DNA of 64,000 nucleotides from Pinibacter aurantiacus (lineage in GTDB: Bacteria > Bacteroidota > Bacteroidia > Chitinophagales > Chitinophagaceae), in the NCBI RefSeq assembly GCF_019130065.1, contig NZ_JAHSPG010000014.1, positions 1 through 64,000 of the forward strand, read 5' to 3'. Positions 9,017-19,300 of the stretch are shown here, one piece after another. The position numbers and the translations under genes were made by a program. The notes beneath the pieces are model-generated. The model made no database searches. It was not told the origin of the DNA and saw nothing but the letters and a program-made list of their open reading frames with translations. Numbering within the stretch: position 1 is the first letter of the stretch; each line of letters begins with the position of its first letter.

Positions 9017-11746
9017 TTACATCAACTTTATTGCATAGTCGCCAGATCCTAATTTCACTTTGATCGTTCCGTTTTGTTTATCCACTATTACATTGGATGC
9101 GTTCTTTGCCAATACAACATCATCCAATAATATTTTTTTATTGCCCGGCAAAACAACTTCTCCGGTTGTGTTTGCAGGAATGGAAATATTGTAGGTAATA
9201 GCATCCTTTGTTCTTGTCCAGGCCGCCTTCACATTGCCATACATGCTCTGGTGCGAGGCTTTTGCCCATGTAAGTTCCGGTGCAAAATACGGACGGAACA
9301 AAATGCGTTTGAAACCGGCTGCATCTTTATCAGTATTGATTCCTGCAAGATTTTTATAGAACCACGCACTTACGTCACCAAACATGATGTGGTTGTGCGA
9401 CTCTGTACCGTTCCATTGTTCCCAAAGGGTTGTAGCGCCTTGCTCTATCCAGTTGCCCCAGCTGGGAAATGTGCGCTGGTTCACAATTTTGTAGGCAACA
9501 TCAGGACGACCGTTGTCTGATAGTGCATTCAACAAATATTTTGTACCCAGCATGCCGCAATCAAGATGGTTATCATTTTTCTTTACACTATCTGCCAATG
9601 CCGCAAGCGTGGGCTTTAAATTATTTCCGCAAAGTCCCTGGTAAATTGCGCAGGACAATGCGGTTTGACTTCCTTCTCCATAAACGCCTTTATTGTGATA
9701 ATAACGTTTGTTGAATGCATCATTTATCGTTGTGGCAAGCGCTGCATATTTTTTTGCATCATCGGTATAGCCAAATATTGTCGCCATTTTCGAGAGTAAC
9801 ATTGCATCTACATAATAGTACGCCGTCGATGTGATATCTGCAGGCGTTTTTGTTTTTGCAGGCGCCCAGTCTCCCAATCCAATGCTCACAATGTTATTCT
9901 CCGCTTTGGTTCCGAGGTAGTCGACATATCTTTTAATGTGCGGATACATTTGCTGTAATATCATTGCGTCGCCGCTGTACTCGTACATGTACCAGGGAAT
10001 GAGCACCATCGCATTGTCCCAGGCGGGACCATTTCCCCAGAAATAACCCCAGCCGGCAGTTGGCACGATAGCAGCCAATTCCCCTGTTGCTTTCTGTTCG
10101 TCAGCAATATCGTTCAGCCATTTTGTATAGGCATTTTGCGACCTGAAATTATACAGGCCGGTTTCTGCAGCCAGGTGCGCATCACCTGTCCAGCCATTCT
10201 TTTCGCGCTGCGGGCAATCAGTGGGATAACCCATGAAATTGCTTTGATACGAATTGAGCGTAGCTTGCTGAATACTGTTGAACATTTCGTTGGAACATTC
10301 AAAGCTTCCGGCACTTTCCATCGCAGTGTGTACTTTAACACCCGTCAACATTTTTTCATCGGGGGTTTGGGTCAAGCCGCTCACTTCAACATACTGAAAG
10401 CCATGATACATAAAGGAAGGATGCCAGGTTTCTGTCCCTTCTCCTTTGCAGATGTATTTATCTGTCTGCACCATTTTGCCCGCCACGTGTTGCGCAATAT
10501 CTGCCTGGTCCACGCGACCATTGGCATCAAGACGCTCCGCATACTTCAACGTGATGGCTGTTCCTGCAGGCGCATTGATTGTAAGCTCTGCAAAACCGGC
10601 GATATTTTTTCCAAGATCAAATACATAAATGCCGGGAGATGGTTGTGTTATTTTTTTGGGAACGAATCTTTCCGTTGCATTCACGGGTTGGATCATTTGT
10701 GCTTTCAGCTTTCCCGCGGGGCCGCTTGCTATCAACGGCGCTAACCAGTTTGCATCATTAAAGCCGGGGCTGTTCCAACCTTTTGTTTCTTTCGTTGCAT
10801 CGTAGAACTCGCCTTGTCGTATGCTGTTAAATACAATGGGACCTGGTGCTGTTTTCCACGACTCATCTGTGGCAACAATTGTTTTGCTGCCGTCTTCAAA
10901 TATCATTTCTATTTGCGCCAGCAGGCAGGGCGCACTTCTCCACTGGGCATGGTCATAACCCCAAACATCTTTCGTAAACATGTTGTACCAGCCATTTCCC
11001 AAAGTCACTCCTATCACATTCTCGCCTGTCTTTATTTTGTCTGTAACATCGTACACAGAATAGAGTACCGTTTTATCATATCGTGTAAAAGCCGGATCAA
11101 GTAAGCGCTCGCCGATCTTTTGCCCGTTCATGCAAGGTACATTGTAACCAATGCCGGAAATATAAAGTCTTGCCTGCTTTACTTTTTTCGACACGGCAAA
11201 TGATTTTCTGAACTGAGGCGCGGCATCACCGGCCTCGGGCTTATCTTCTTTTATGTGTAATTTTCTTTGGCCCACGAACGATGCCCAATCATACACTTTA
11301 GGTGCAGAGAGCCATTTGCCCTGCCAGTCATCCTTCTTCAGCAATGCCATTTCCCAGAATGCCACATCACTATATTCAGATGCTTTGTCATTGTTGTTCC
11401 ACACACGTACTTTCCAATAATAACGCTGTCTTGAATTAAGTTGATGATCTTTAAAAGGAACCAACACTGAGCGATCGGACTTCACTTTTCCACTGTTCCA
11501 GATATCTGCGTTTTGCTCTGTCAACTTTTCGGGTGAAGAGGCAATCAAAACCTGGTAAGCAGATTGAAGGTAACTTTTCTCTGCACTTTCAATAACCCAT
11601 GAAAGGCGCGGCGTTTCTACATCAATGCCCACGGGGTTTGAAAGATATTCGGTTGTTAATTTCGTTATCGCAACCTGCGCGGATGAAATTGTTCGCGTTG
11701 CTGCAATAAGAAACCACAGTGATAAAAATATAAGTCGCTTTGTCAT
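9017..11746 (-). CDS. Secreted GH78 alpha-L-rhamnosidase
   Basis: A 909-residue family GH78 enzyme with a signal peptide. The order fits the family: N-terminal beta domains including the rhamnosidase-N/CBM67-like region, then an (alpha/alpha)6 barrel, then a C-terminal beta domain. The catalytic stretch TDCPQREKNGWTGDAHLA carries the conserved Asp, Glu and Asp, and the later WEQWNGTESHNHIMFG contains the second carboxylate and the conserved His. It releases terminal alpha-L-rhamnose from plant or algal glycans in the periplasm or at the surface. It follows the 722-residue hydrolase-like gene by only 14 bp, so the two are surely co-transcribed. With the sulfatase next to it, a sulfated rhamnose-bearing glycan is possible, but rhamnogalacturonan-type or glycoprotein substrates are not excluded. 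Confidence 0.92.
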   Translation of the reverse strand: MTKRLIFLSLWFLIAATRTISSAQVAITKLTTEYLSNPVGIDVETPRLSWVIESAEKSYLQSAYQVLIASSPEKLTEQNADIWNSGKVKSDRSVLVPFKDHQLNSRQRYYWKVRVWNNNDKASEYSDVAFWEMALLKKDDWQGKWLSAPKVYDWASFVGQRKLHIKEDKPEAGDAAPQFRKSFAVSKKVKQARLYISGIGYNVPCMNGQKIGERLLDPAFTRYDKTVLYSVYDVTDKIKTGENVIGVTLGNGWYNMFTKDVWGYDHAQWRSAPCLLAQIEMIFEDGSKTIVATDESWKTAPGPIVFNSIRQGEFYDATKETKGWNSPGFNDANWLAPLIASGPAGKLKAQMIQPVNATERFVPKKITQPSPGIYVFDLGKNIAGFAELTINAPAGTAITLKYAERLDANGRVDQADIAQHVAGKMVQTDKYICKGEGTETWHPSFMYHGFQYVEVSGLTQTPDEKMLTGVKVHTAMESAGSFECSNEMFNSIQQATLNSYQSNFMGYPTDCPQREKNGWTGDAHLAAETGLYNFRSQNAYTKWLNDIADEQKATGELAAIVPTAGWGYFWGNGPAWDNAMVLIPWYMYEYSGDAMILQQMYPHIKRYVDYLGTKAENNIVSIGLGDWAPAKTKTPADITSTAYYYVDAMLLSKMATIFGYTDDAKKYAALATTINDAFNKRYYHNKGVYGEGSQTALSCAIYQGLCGNNLKPTLAALADSVKKNDNHLDCGMLGTKYLLNALSDNGRPDVAYKIVNQRTFPSWGNWIEQGATTLWEQWNGTESHNHIMFGDVSAWFYKNLAGINTDKDAAGFKRILFRPYFAPELTWAKASHQSMYGNVKAAWTRTKDAITYNISIPANTTGEVVLPGNKKILLDDVVLAKNASNVIVDKQNGTIKVKLGSGDYAIKLM

Positions 11747-11760
11747 TAGTTGTCGTTCAG

Positions 11761-13929
11761 TTATTTGTTCGAAGCCGTTGCAATATTTTTTGGAGTTACT
11801 TTCAATAGTCTTGTAACGCCTGTTGGTGTTCCTTCCACTGCCATGATGGTGAACTTAGTTTGTCCATTTTCATTGGTGAAAGCCACCGTACGTCCCCACT
11901 CTACATCCATGATTTCTCCCGGCTCAAAGCCAAGTCCTGAAAGCGTTACATCACTAACAGGATTAGGCGATTCGTGATTGATGACAAATACATAGGCTGC
12001 TTTGTCATTTGCACGCACCGTTACTTCCATGTCAGGATTTGACGAATAAGCGTGAGAAGAAATCTTCGTGTCGGCAAATACATCATGCACCAGGTTATAT
12101 AACTGCGTGCGGGAAGCAGTGTCCCCTTTGAGATAGGTTTGGAAATAAGTGTCTTGCAAGCAAAATCCGAGTAAATAAGTTTTCCCTTTTCCTGTTTGCT
12201 TTTGTATGAGCAATGGCATGCCTGAATTCATTTTGCCCGCAACTGTTCCATCTGCATTGCGGCAATTTCTTGGTGAAACAATATTGAGATCATATTGCTT
12301 GCCAAACGTAGTACCTGCTGCTTTGTCAAATACTTTCAGCGGCATTGGCGGCGGCGTCTTTAAGCCGTGCGCCCACTGCGCAGGCAGCATGGAGAAGGGG
12401 TTCCATTGGCCTTTTTGCAAAGCTCTGTCAGTTGATGCTTCGCTTACTCCAAATAATTTTTTCATGCTTTGCAGCGGTTGCAGTGCGGCGTCCTGTTGTG
12501 GTACGCAATCTGCAATCACGATGCCTCCATTTTTCACGAAGCGTTCAATATTGGCAGCAACTTGCGCAGGCATTACTTTTACATCTGCCAGCACAAGAAT
12601 ATCATAACCATTCATTTTTTCATCGGTTACCTGTTCTTCATGAATGATGTCCATTTCTCCAAATGCACGTTGGCAAAGCTCAAACGTAAGCCCCACGTTG
12701 AAACACTCTTCGTTCAATTGTACGTATTGGCTTCTTGGAAACAGAAAACATGCACGGGATTTTGTTTTAGATGCAGCGAGTATTTCACCGCCAACTTTTT
12801 GTATCGCACGCATACCTTTTCCAAGGTCATCCCAATGACGGGCGTCTTGCGGAATGTTGATGCCGGTGATAATAAAGTTCGCGCCATTTGCTATGGCGGT
12901 ATAAGCAAGCTCACGTTCGCCCCAATATTGCTTTTCCATTTCTGCATTCATGTAGCGACGGAACCAACCTTCGTTATAAGTGCCCAACCAAAAACCAAGT
13001 TCTTTCTTGTACGTTGTAGTAAGGTTGCGCATTTGCGCCATGGTGTAATGCATTTGACTGATGCGGGGATTAGGCAATTTACCGTATTCACCGTAGCGAT
13101 AATCGAACATGGTGTAAGGATAAATATCGTAGAGGAACAAATCCGCAAACTCACCGCCCCAGTGAAAAATATCGTCTATGCCATATTTTGAGTCAGACTC
13201 TACACCACCGCCCATCGTGTTGTGACTGTCGTGTGTCATTACGATCTTTGGTCGTGCGTCGAATGCTTTTACTTCTTTGTAAATATTTTTCCATGCTACT
13301 ACAAATGTGCTTGACTGGAAGTTGATGAAGTCAAGATGTTTCTTCGGATCTTTTTTTGCTTCTGCATAGCTTGCCGGCATTGCGTAGCCATATTGCTTTT
13401 TGAATGCATCGGTGGTTTCTTTGCGATAATCAAATGCTGTAGTATCGGCATGGAAAGGCTCATCCATATAAGGAAACATCGTGCCTGGGTTTGACAACTT
13501 TTTTATGCTGCCAAGCACTGGGTCTATTTGCTTTCTCACTGCATTCATGTATTCAGGGGAATACACGCTATAAGGTGGGGGGTCATTGCGTTTAAAGAGT
13601 TGGACCCCGTTAGAGGTCCAATCTACTTTCATACCAATTTGCTGAGCATAGTTTAGCACATGCTCATTTGCACCACTTTTTGAAAATTCACCTGAGGCGA
13701 TCTGAGTAAAACCATGCGCAATAATATTGTGCATTGTTTCCTTCATCAGCTCATCGGAGAGTGGAAGCTGCTCATCTCTCCAGCCTTTGCCGGAGGGTAC
13801 AGGAGTAAACTGTACCGCCGCCGGAAAAGCATTGGATCTTATAGTATCCGTAGGGGCCGATTGTTGCGCGAAATTTTTCGTTCCGGCAAGCAACAAAATA
13901 GCAAGTATATAGCCGTGATTCTTTTTCAC
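11761..13929 (-). CDS. Unassigned GH42-like TIM-barrel glycoside hydrolase candidate
   Basis: A 722-residue secreted protein (signal ILAILLLAGTKNFAQ). Residues about 60-400 look like a TIM barrel of the GH-A type, with candidate catalytic carboxylates in FPYMDEPFHAD (Glu near 156) and LGTYNEGWFRR (Glu near 318). Residues about 410-620 resemble the glutamine-amidotransferase-like trimerisation domain of GH42 beta-galactosidases, including YDILVLADVKVM and a GKGKTYLLGF segment, and a small beta domain ends the protein. This order matches GH42, but I cannot match it to a named family. The start codon is GTG at 13929; a palindromic repeat with a G-rich tail sits just upstream. Its neighbours (GH78, SusC/SusD) support a role in glycan breakdown. 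The function is inference. Confidence 0.6.
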   Translation of the reverse strand: MKKNHGYILAILLLAGTKNFAQQSAPTDTIRSNAFPAAVQFTPVPSGKGWRDEQLPLSDELMKETMHNIIAHGFTQIASGEFSKSGANEHVLNYAQQIGMKVDWTSNGVQLFKRNDPPPYSVYSPEYMNAVRKQIDPVLGSIKKLSNPGTMFPYMDEPFHADTTAFDYRKETTDAFKKQYGYAMPASYAEAKKDPKKHLDFINFQSSTFVVAWKNIYKEVKAFDARPKIVMTHDSHNTMGGGVESDSKYGIDDIFHWGGEFADLFLYDIYPYTMFDYRYGEYGKLPNPRISQMHYTMAQMRNLTTTYKKELGFWLGTYNEGWFRRYMNAEMEKQYWGERELAYTAIANGANFIITGINIPQDARHWDDLGKGMRAIQKVGGEILAASKTKSRACFLFPRSQYVQLNEECFNVGLTFELCQRAFGEMDIIHEEQVTDEKMNGYDILVLADVKVMPAQVAANIERFVKNGGIVIADCVPQQDAALQPLQSMKKLFGVSEASTDRALQKGQWNPFSMLPAQWAHGLKTPPPMPLKVFDKAAGTTFGKQYDLNIVSPRNCRNADGTVAGKMNSGMPLLIQKQTGKGKTYLLGFCLQDTYFQTYLKGDTASRTQLYNLVHDVFADTKISSHAYSSNPDMEVTVRANDKAAYVFVINHESPNPVSDVTLSGLGFEPGEIMDVEWGRTVAFTNENGQTKFTIMAVEGTPTGVTRLLKVTPKNIATASNK

Positions 13930-13941
13930 TGTTGATTTTTT

Positions 13942-13978
13942 ACCTCACCCCAACCCCTCTCTAAAGGAGAGGGGCCAG
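13942..13978. repeat. CCCCTCT/AGAGGGG hairpin repeat, copy 1
   Basis: A 7-bp perfect stem (CCCCTCT...AGAGGGG) preceded by an ACCTCACCCCAA arm. On the minus strand it ends in GGGGTGAGGT about 12 bp before the GTG start at 13929, so it forms the leader of that gene. A nearly identical copy lies at 23982-24018, also directly upstream of a start codon. Confidence 0.8.
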
Positions 13979-14113
13979 TCGCCGTTAAAACAAAGACGTC
14001 TATAAAATCAAACATCTTTTTAAGCCGAGGGGCGATTTATTTATTTATTATTGTTTACTCTAGTTCTTGCTTCTTAATTCCTAATTCCTAATTTCTAATT
14101 TCTAATTCCTGAA

Positions 14114-14476
14114 CTACTTCACCCATCTCGCATACAAAATCACATCAAGATATATCGGTTTCTTAGTAATGTCGTATGCAGGAAATTTAGGTGCCGCGGT
14201 ATTTTTTGTAGGATCAGGATTGGCGTCTGCAGAATTTGCATACCAACCTGCAAATGTAAAACCCGCGCGTACAGGTGCCGGTGCATTTTGCACGAGCAAA
14301 CCCGCAGTGGCAGCAACGTTTACGGTATCGCCTGCTGCATTGGTCTGGTTAAGAATAAATGTAACCTTGCAGGTTTTATCTACTTCTTCATTATTTTTTT
14401 TGCATGCATTGATCAGTCCAAAACAGCCGATGAATGCAATGGATAGAAGTGCCAGTTTTATTGTTGATGTCTTCAT
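14114..14476 (-). CDS. Small lipoprotein with a Listeria-Bacteroides (Flg_new/InlB-B type) repeat
   Basis: A 120-residue predicted lipoprotein: hydrophobic signal, then the lipobox LINAC with the lipidated Cys near residue 25. The remainder is one InlB B-like repeat unit, with a VTFILNQ strand and the hallmark AGFTFAGWYAN motif, ending in the family-typical ILYARWVK. Such domains are small beta-grasp-like folds used on cell-surface proteins. It follows the SusD gene by 32 bp, the place where a SusE/SusF-type surface glycan-binding lipoprotein is normally encoded. It may be a minimal substitute for one; that is inference. The family call is good; binding is unproven. Confidence 0.75.
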   Translation of the reverse strand: MKTSTIKLALLSIAFIGCFGLINACKKNNEEVDKTCKVTFILNQTNAAGDTVNVAATAGLLVQNAPAPVRAGFTFAGWYANSADANPDPTKNTAAPKFPAYDITKKPIYLDVILYARWVK

Positions 14477-14508
14477 TGTCTTTACTTAAAAAGTTATTGA
14501 ATGAATGC

Positions 14509-16317
14509 TTACCATCCTGGATTTTGTGTAAGTGAAGAACTGTTTCTTTGATAGAAATCTACCTGGTAAGTAGGTACGCAATCGAAATAGTTTCTATCAA
14601 GTACATTACCGTTGGTTGCATTGCGCACTGTTTGCGATACTTTCAAATAACCACTACCTGTAGTTGCGTTTGCAGCAGAGGTTATATTACCATTGATATC
14701 TGCAAGGATAAGCCCTTTGGTGGTAGCATTCTTTGTTACCCATGCGCCAAGATTCTTTTTAGGATATAATTCTGTATTTGCGTAGTTCAGTTTTCTCCAG
14801 CGTTTCAAATCGTGCAGGCGGAAACCTTCATACAGCAATTCCATTCTTCTTTCACGACGGATCTCCCAGATCAATGATGGTACCGTTTGATCCCTGTCTG
14901 CATCGTCATACACCGTTGTGCCTACAGCAGGCAGTCCACCGATGATCTTCATATCCGGAAGTCTTGATGCCGCTGCATAACCTGTTCTTTTTCTCAATGC
15001 ATTGATGGTTATGTCGAGGTCGTTTTGTACGACTGTGTATTGCCCCATGTCTGCCAGCTCTGCTGCTGATTCGATATAGTTTAACATCACTTCTCCAAGT
15101 CGAATGATCGGTGCATCTGTTACGTTAAAACTTTGTACAGAGGTTGCATCGTTTTGCGTAGGTTCATCCAGGAACTTCCAGCATTTGTAACCTGTGGTTG
15201 AATAGCCGGTTTCAATGTATTGAAGATAATACCTGTCGGTGCGGAAAGTATTTGCCAAACGAAGATCCCTGTTTGCCAGTTGTGCCGCGGCGGTTTGATC
15301 GCCCTGGTACTGCGGGTTTACGCCATTCGTTGTTTTTATCGGCATGCCATTGGTGCACAAATAAGCATCTATTACGTCTTTTGGTGCGCCGAAACCCTGG
15401 ATTGTGTTTGCGTTGTTGCCCGATTCAATCGCATGTGTTACCTCTCCGGTATTGTATCTGCGATAAAGGATCATCTCTTTGCTTACTGCGGCTGTAGCAC
15501 TGATGTCGATGGTGCTGCAAAGTTTCTGATAGTTATCTGCAACTGAGTAGCGGCCGGAGCTGATCACTCTTGCGGCTGCATCTTTTGCGGCTTGTAAATA
15601 AACGGCTGCTTTTGTTTTATCATCGGCTGTTTTTGCCGGGTCATATTTAAGCTTGGTGCCTACATACAATAGCAGTCTCGACATGAATGCATCCACCACG
15701 TCTTTTGTGATCACCAACCCATTAGGGCCCGTAAGCGGATCAGTGAGTTTTACATTTTTAGAAGCGTAATTCAAATCTGCCAACACGCTGTCCATCACGA
15801 GTGTAGCAGGATCACGTGGTTTGAAAAGAGCCGGATCATTGTCTGTGAGAGGTTTGTTATAGAAGGGTACATCGCCGAAATCGAATACAAAGTTTGCATA
15901 GTCAAAGCCTCTGAAAAATCGTGCAATGCCGTTCCAGTGTTTGTATGTAGTGCTGTCGCTGAATGACATTTTCGATACGCGATCAATGAAAATATTATCC
16001 TTTCTTATTTTGCTGAAATAAGTATCCCAGCTACCACCGTTTACAGTAGGCTGAGCTGCAAACCCTGAAAGATTGATGTTGGTATAATCATCGTTCAACG
16101 TTTCGCGAACGGAATATGCGCCACCTAAATCATTTACACCAAAGCCGGGAAATCTGTCCGGGTAATAGCCCTGTGCAAAAGCTCTTACACTTGATTCAGA
16201 GGTCCAGAAATCCTCGTCCGTAAAGGATGCCAGCGGTTCCTGTACAAGAAAATCTTTTTTACAACCTGTAAGGGATATTGAGCCTGCCAATATGTATAGT
16301 AAGAATTTATTTTTCAT
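14509..16317 (-). CDS. SusD/RagB-family outer-membrane glycan-binding lipoprotein
   Basis: A 602-residue SusD homologue. The lipobox is SLTGC (Cys near 19), followed by the KKDFLVQEPLASFTDEDFW start typical of the family. Helical repeats of the N-terminal region and the C-terminal RRERRMELLYEGFRLHDLKRW signature are clear. The protein ends NPGW, as many SusD proteins do. It caps the SusC barrel encoded 19 bp upstream (16337-19615) and delivers oligosaccharide for TonB-dependent import. The pair belongs with the GH78/sulfatase/GH3 genes downstream. The ligand is unknown. Confidence 0.95.
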   Translation of the reverse strand: MKNKFLLYILAGSISLTGCKKDFLVQEPLASFTDEDFWTSESSVRAFAQGYYPDRFPGFGVNDLGGAYSVRETLNDDYTNINLSGFAAQPTVNGGSWDTYFSKIRKDNIFIDRVSKMSFSDSTTYKHWNGIARFFRGFDYANFVFDFGDVPFYNKPLTDNDPALFKPRDPATLVMDSVLADLNYASKNVKLTDPLTGPNGLVITKDVVDAFMSRLLLYVGTKLKYDPAKTADDKTKAAVYLQAAKDAAARVISSGRYSVADNYQKLCSTIDISATAAVSKEMILYRRYNTGEVTHAIESGNNANTIQGFGAPKDVIDAYLCTNGMPIKTTNGVNPQYQGDQTAAAQLANRDLRLANTFRTDRYYLQYIETGYSTTGYKCWKFLDEPTQNDATSVQSFNVTDAPIIRLGEVMLNYIESAAELADMGQYTVVQNDLDITINALRKRTGYAAASRLPDMKIIGGLPAVGTTVYDDADRDQTVPSLIWEIRRERRMELLYEGFRLHDLKRWRKLNYANTELYPKKNLGAWVTKNATTKGLILADINGNITSAANATTGSGYLKVSQTVRNATNGNVLDRNYFDCVPTYQVDFYQRNSSSLTQNPGW

Positions 16318-16336
16318 GACAATGTTGAGTTTTGGT

Positions 16337-19300
16337 TTATAGATCTACCTGTAAGCCACAAGACCATGTTCTGAAATAAGGATATGTTCTTCCGAAACTT
16401 TTCGGATCAGTAAAGCCCTGTACAGAGTTTTGTTGAATCTCCGGATCGATTGACATTGTTAGCTTATCGATGGTGAACAGGTTCTCTCCACTTGCAAACA
16501 CACGTGCCCTGGCGATACTGATTTTTTGCGTCAATGCTTTTGGCAATGTGTAACCAACAGTGATGTTCTTCATGCGCATGTAGGCCATGTTGAGCAAATA
16601 GCGTGTTTGTGGTTGCCAGTTAGCATTGTGATTGTTTGCGCCAGGATTGGAAGGCGCAGGATAGAATGCATTCAGGTTATCAGGCGTCCAGTAATCCATT
16701 TGATTTTGATACACTGCTTCTGCGATGGTGAAGGCAGGAACGAAAAGAGAACCGGTTCCCCAATAATCTCTTTTTCCTACACCCTGGAAATATGCACTCA
16801 CATCAAAGCCCGCATAGTTCAATCCTAATCTCAATCCATACAGGTAGCGCGGTGTAGTGTTGCCAATCACATGCATGTCACCATGGTCAAGGTTGGTGCC
16901 TTTACCAAAGTCAACGGTACCGCTGCCATCTACGTCTTTATATTTTACATCGCCGGGACCAAAGTGAAATGCAGAGCTTGTGTTCAATGCATCCTGGTTA
17001 GGTGTTTTTGCATCGTAGTTCCATGTTGGGTTTGCCTGGCCGTTGTTGCCGTTGAAGTCTGCTGTAGTAAACAACCTGTCTGATGTGTAGCCCCAGATCT
17101 CTCCCATTGTTTTGCCCTGGTAATTAGGCACATCGTTTCCACCCGGCATGATGTTCACTTCTGTATTTGCAAACTTGGTGATCGTGCTTTTCGCATCAGA
17201 AATGTTACCACCAATGCTTATACCAAGCCCATTGGAAAATACTTTATCGTAAGAAATGGCAAGCTCCCATCCTTTTGTAACCATTTCACCAAAGTTGCGT
17301 TTAGATGCTGCAGACCCCAGTGAAGACGGCACTTCCACGCCTGTTGTCACCATTCCTTTTGTTGCGCGGTTGTACACGTCGAAGTCAACGGACAACGCAT
17401 CGTGGAAAAATCTTGCATTCAATCCAAGGTCGGTTGTTTGCACTGTTTCCCATGTAAGAGAATTGGATACGTTATCATACACTTCCACTTTCGTAGGGTT
17501 TTGTCCCGCACCAACCCACCAGCCTGATGGGGATGCATTCATGCTGCGCAGGTATGAGTTCGATCCTATATCATTATTACCGATGGAACCCCATGAACCC
17601 CTGATCTTCAGGAATGACAATGGTGTTTTGTCTTTCACTCCTTCCATGAATTTTTCATTGGTAACAATATAGCCCGCGGAGAATGAAGGGAACGTACCCC
17701 ATTTTTGTGTTGGCGGGAAATTAGAGGCACCGTCTCTCCTGATGTTTGCTTCCAGCAAATATTTTCCTTTGTAAGAATAGTTAAGACGACCAAAGTAACC
17801 AAGTGTTGACCAGTGTGTAGGATAGCCGTTCACTGTTTGTGTACCAGTTGTAAGATTCAATGTTGGCTTGGATGCCAGCATCAATCCTGTTGCAGACGAA
17901 TATTGGAATTCAGAAATATAGTATTCTGCATCTACACCTGCCATTGCTTTAAAGCTGTGGCCATTCACATCTTTTACATAAGTAGTGTATGCTTTGCCTA
18001 CATTTCTTTTTGTCCATACAGCATTCTCTCTTACGTAGTCTTCTGCCGGAAAATAGTTTGCGACAACTTTTGTAAGTGTGGCATCTGTCCAGCTGTCGAT
18101 ACCGGATATTGGTGAAGTAGCAATGTTGGAATGTGCGTTTTCAATAGAGTAAGTATAGTCAACATCAGCGGTCCATCCTTTCATGAAAGTAAGAGTGGCA
18201 CCGGTTTGCAGGCGTGCCTGGTCAGTGCTCAGCGTATTCATGTGCGCTTGCTGCAATTCAGTAAGAATGTTTTTCATTGGCAGTCCGTTGAACGTGCCGT
18301 AAGGATATGTTTCAGGATAGCGATAAATATTGAACCAGTATTCATTGGCGCCTGCTGCTGCATTTGCCAGCCTGAAGTTTGGATATTTCTTTTTAGAAGT
18401 AAATGCCATCAACGACGCACGTGCAGTGAACCAGTTGTTCACTTTTGTTTCCACTCTTGCCGTACCGTTAAAGCGTGTGAACCTGTCGGGCTCCGGTGTT
18501 ACTTTCACCAAACCTTTTTGATCCATGACACCAACGCTGGCGTAGTATGTTGTTTTACCGTCACCACCGGAAATAGAAAGGTTGTGTTTCATTTGCGGTG
18601 ACGAGTTGTTTAAAAATACATTGTCCGCATCGAATGCGCGGTAGTAGTAAGTTTGACCCGCGCGACGCTCAAAGTCACGTCCTTCCACTAAGTCAGGACC
18701 AAGGTCCATGCCGCCGTACAACTTTTTCCATTGTCTCATGCGATCGATACTGATATCGTCATAGTATGCACCAAGAATGTTGAAGCTTGCAGTATTCGGA
18801 GCGGTTCTCCTGTATGCCTGCAGCATGAATTCCGCACCATCTGCGCCATCCGCGATCTTTGGTGTATTCATTGGAGATGACCATGCAAAATTGTTTTCAT
18901 AGGAAATGCGGGCCTGTCCTTTCTTACCTTTTTTTGAAGTAAGTAAAATAACACCCCATGATGCGCGTGATCCATAAATAGAAGCGGCTGCCGCATCTTT
19001 AAGCACAGAGATCGACTCGATGTCTGAAGGGTTTACCATCATCATGTTTGCAATGGGTACGTTGTCCAGCAGTATCAATGGAGTAGCGTCTGCATTTACA
19101 GAGCCATTTATTCCACGAAGATGAATTTCCGGAGACTGTCCAAGATCGCCGCTGGACGTTGTTATCATAAGGCCGGGAGAAGCGCCTTGCAAGCCACGGG
19201 CCAGATCCGGCACAGGGCGTGAGTCTAAAGTTTTTTGCAGGTCAATAGTAGAAACAGCACCGGTGAGATCGGTTTTTTTCTGACTACCATATCCCACTAC

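Noticed and set aside
12469-13191. A 240-residue plus-strand open frame
   Set aside because: It lies fully antisense to the clearly coding GH42-like gene and has Cys/His/Phe-rich nonsense composition; it is a shadow frame.
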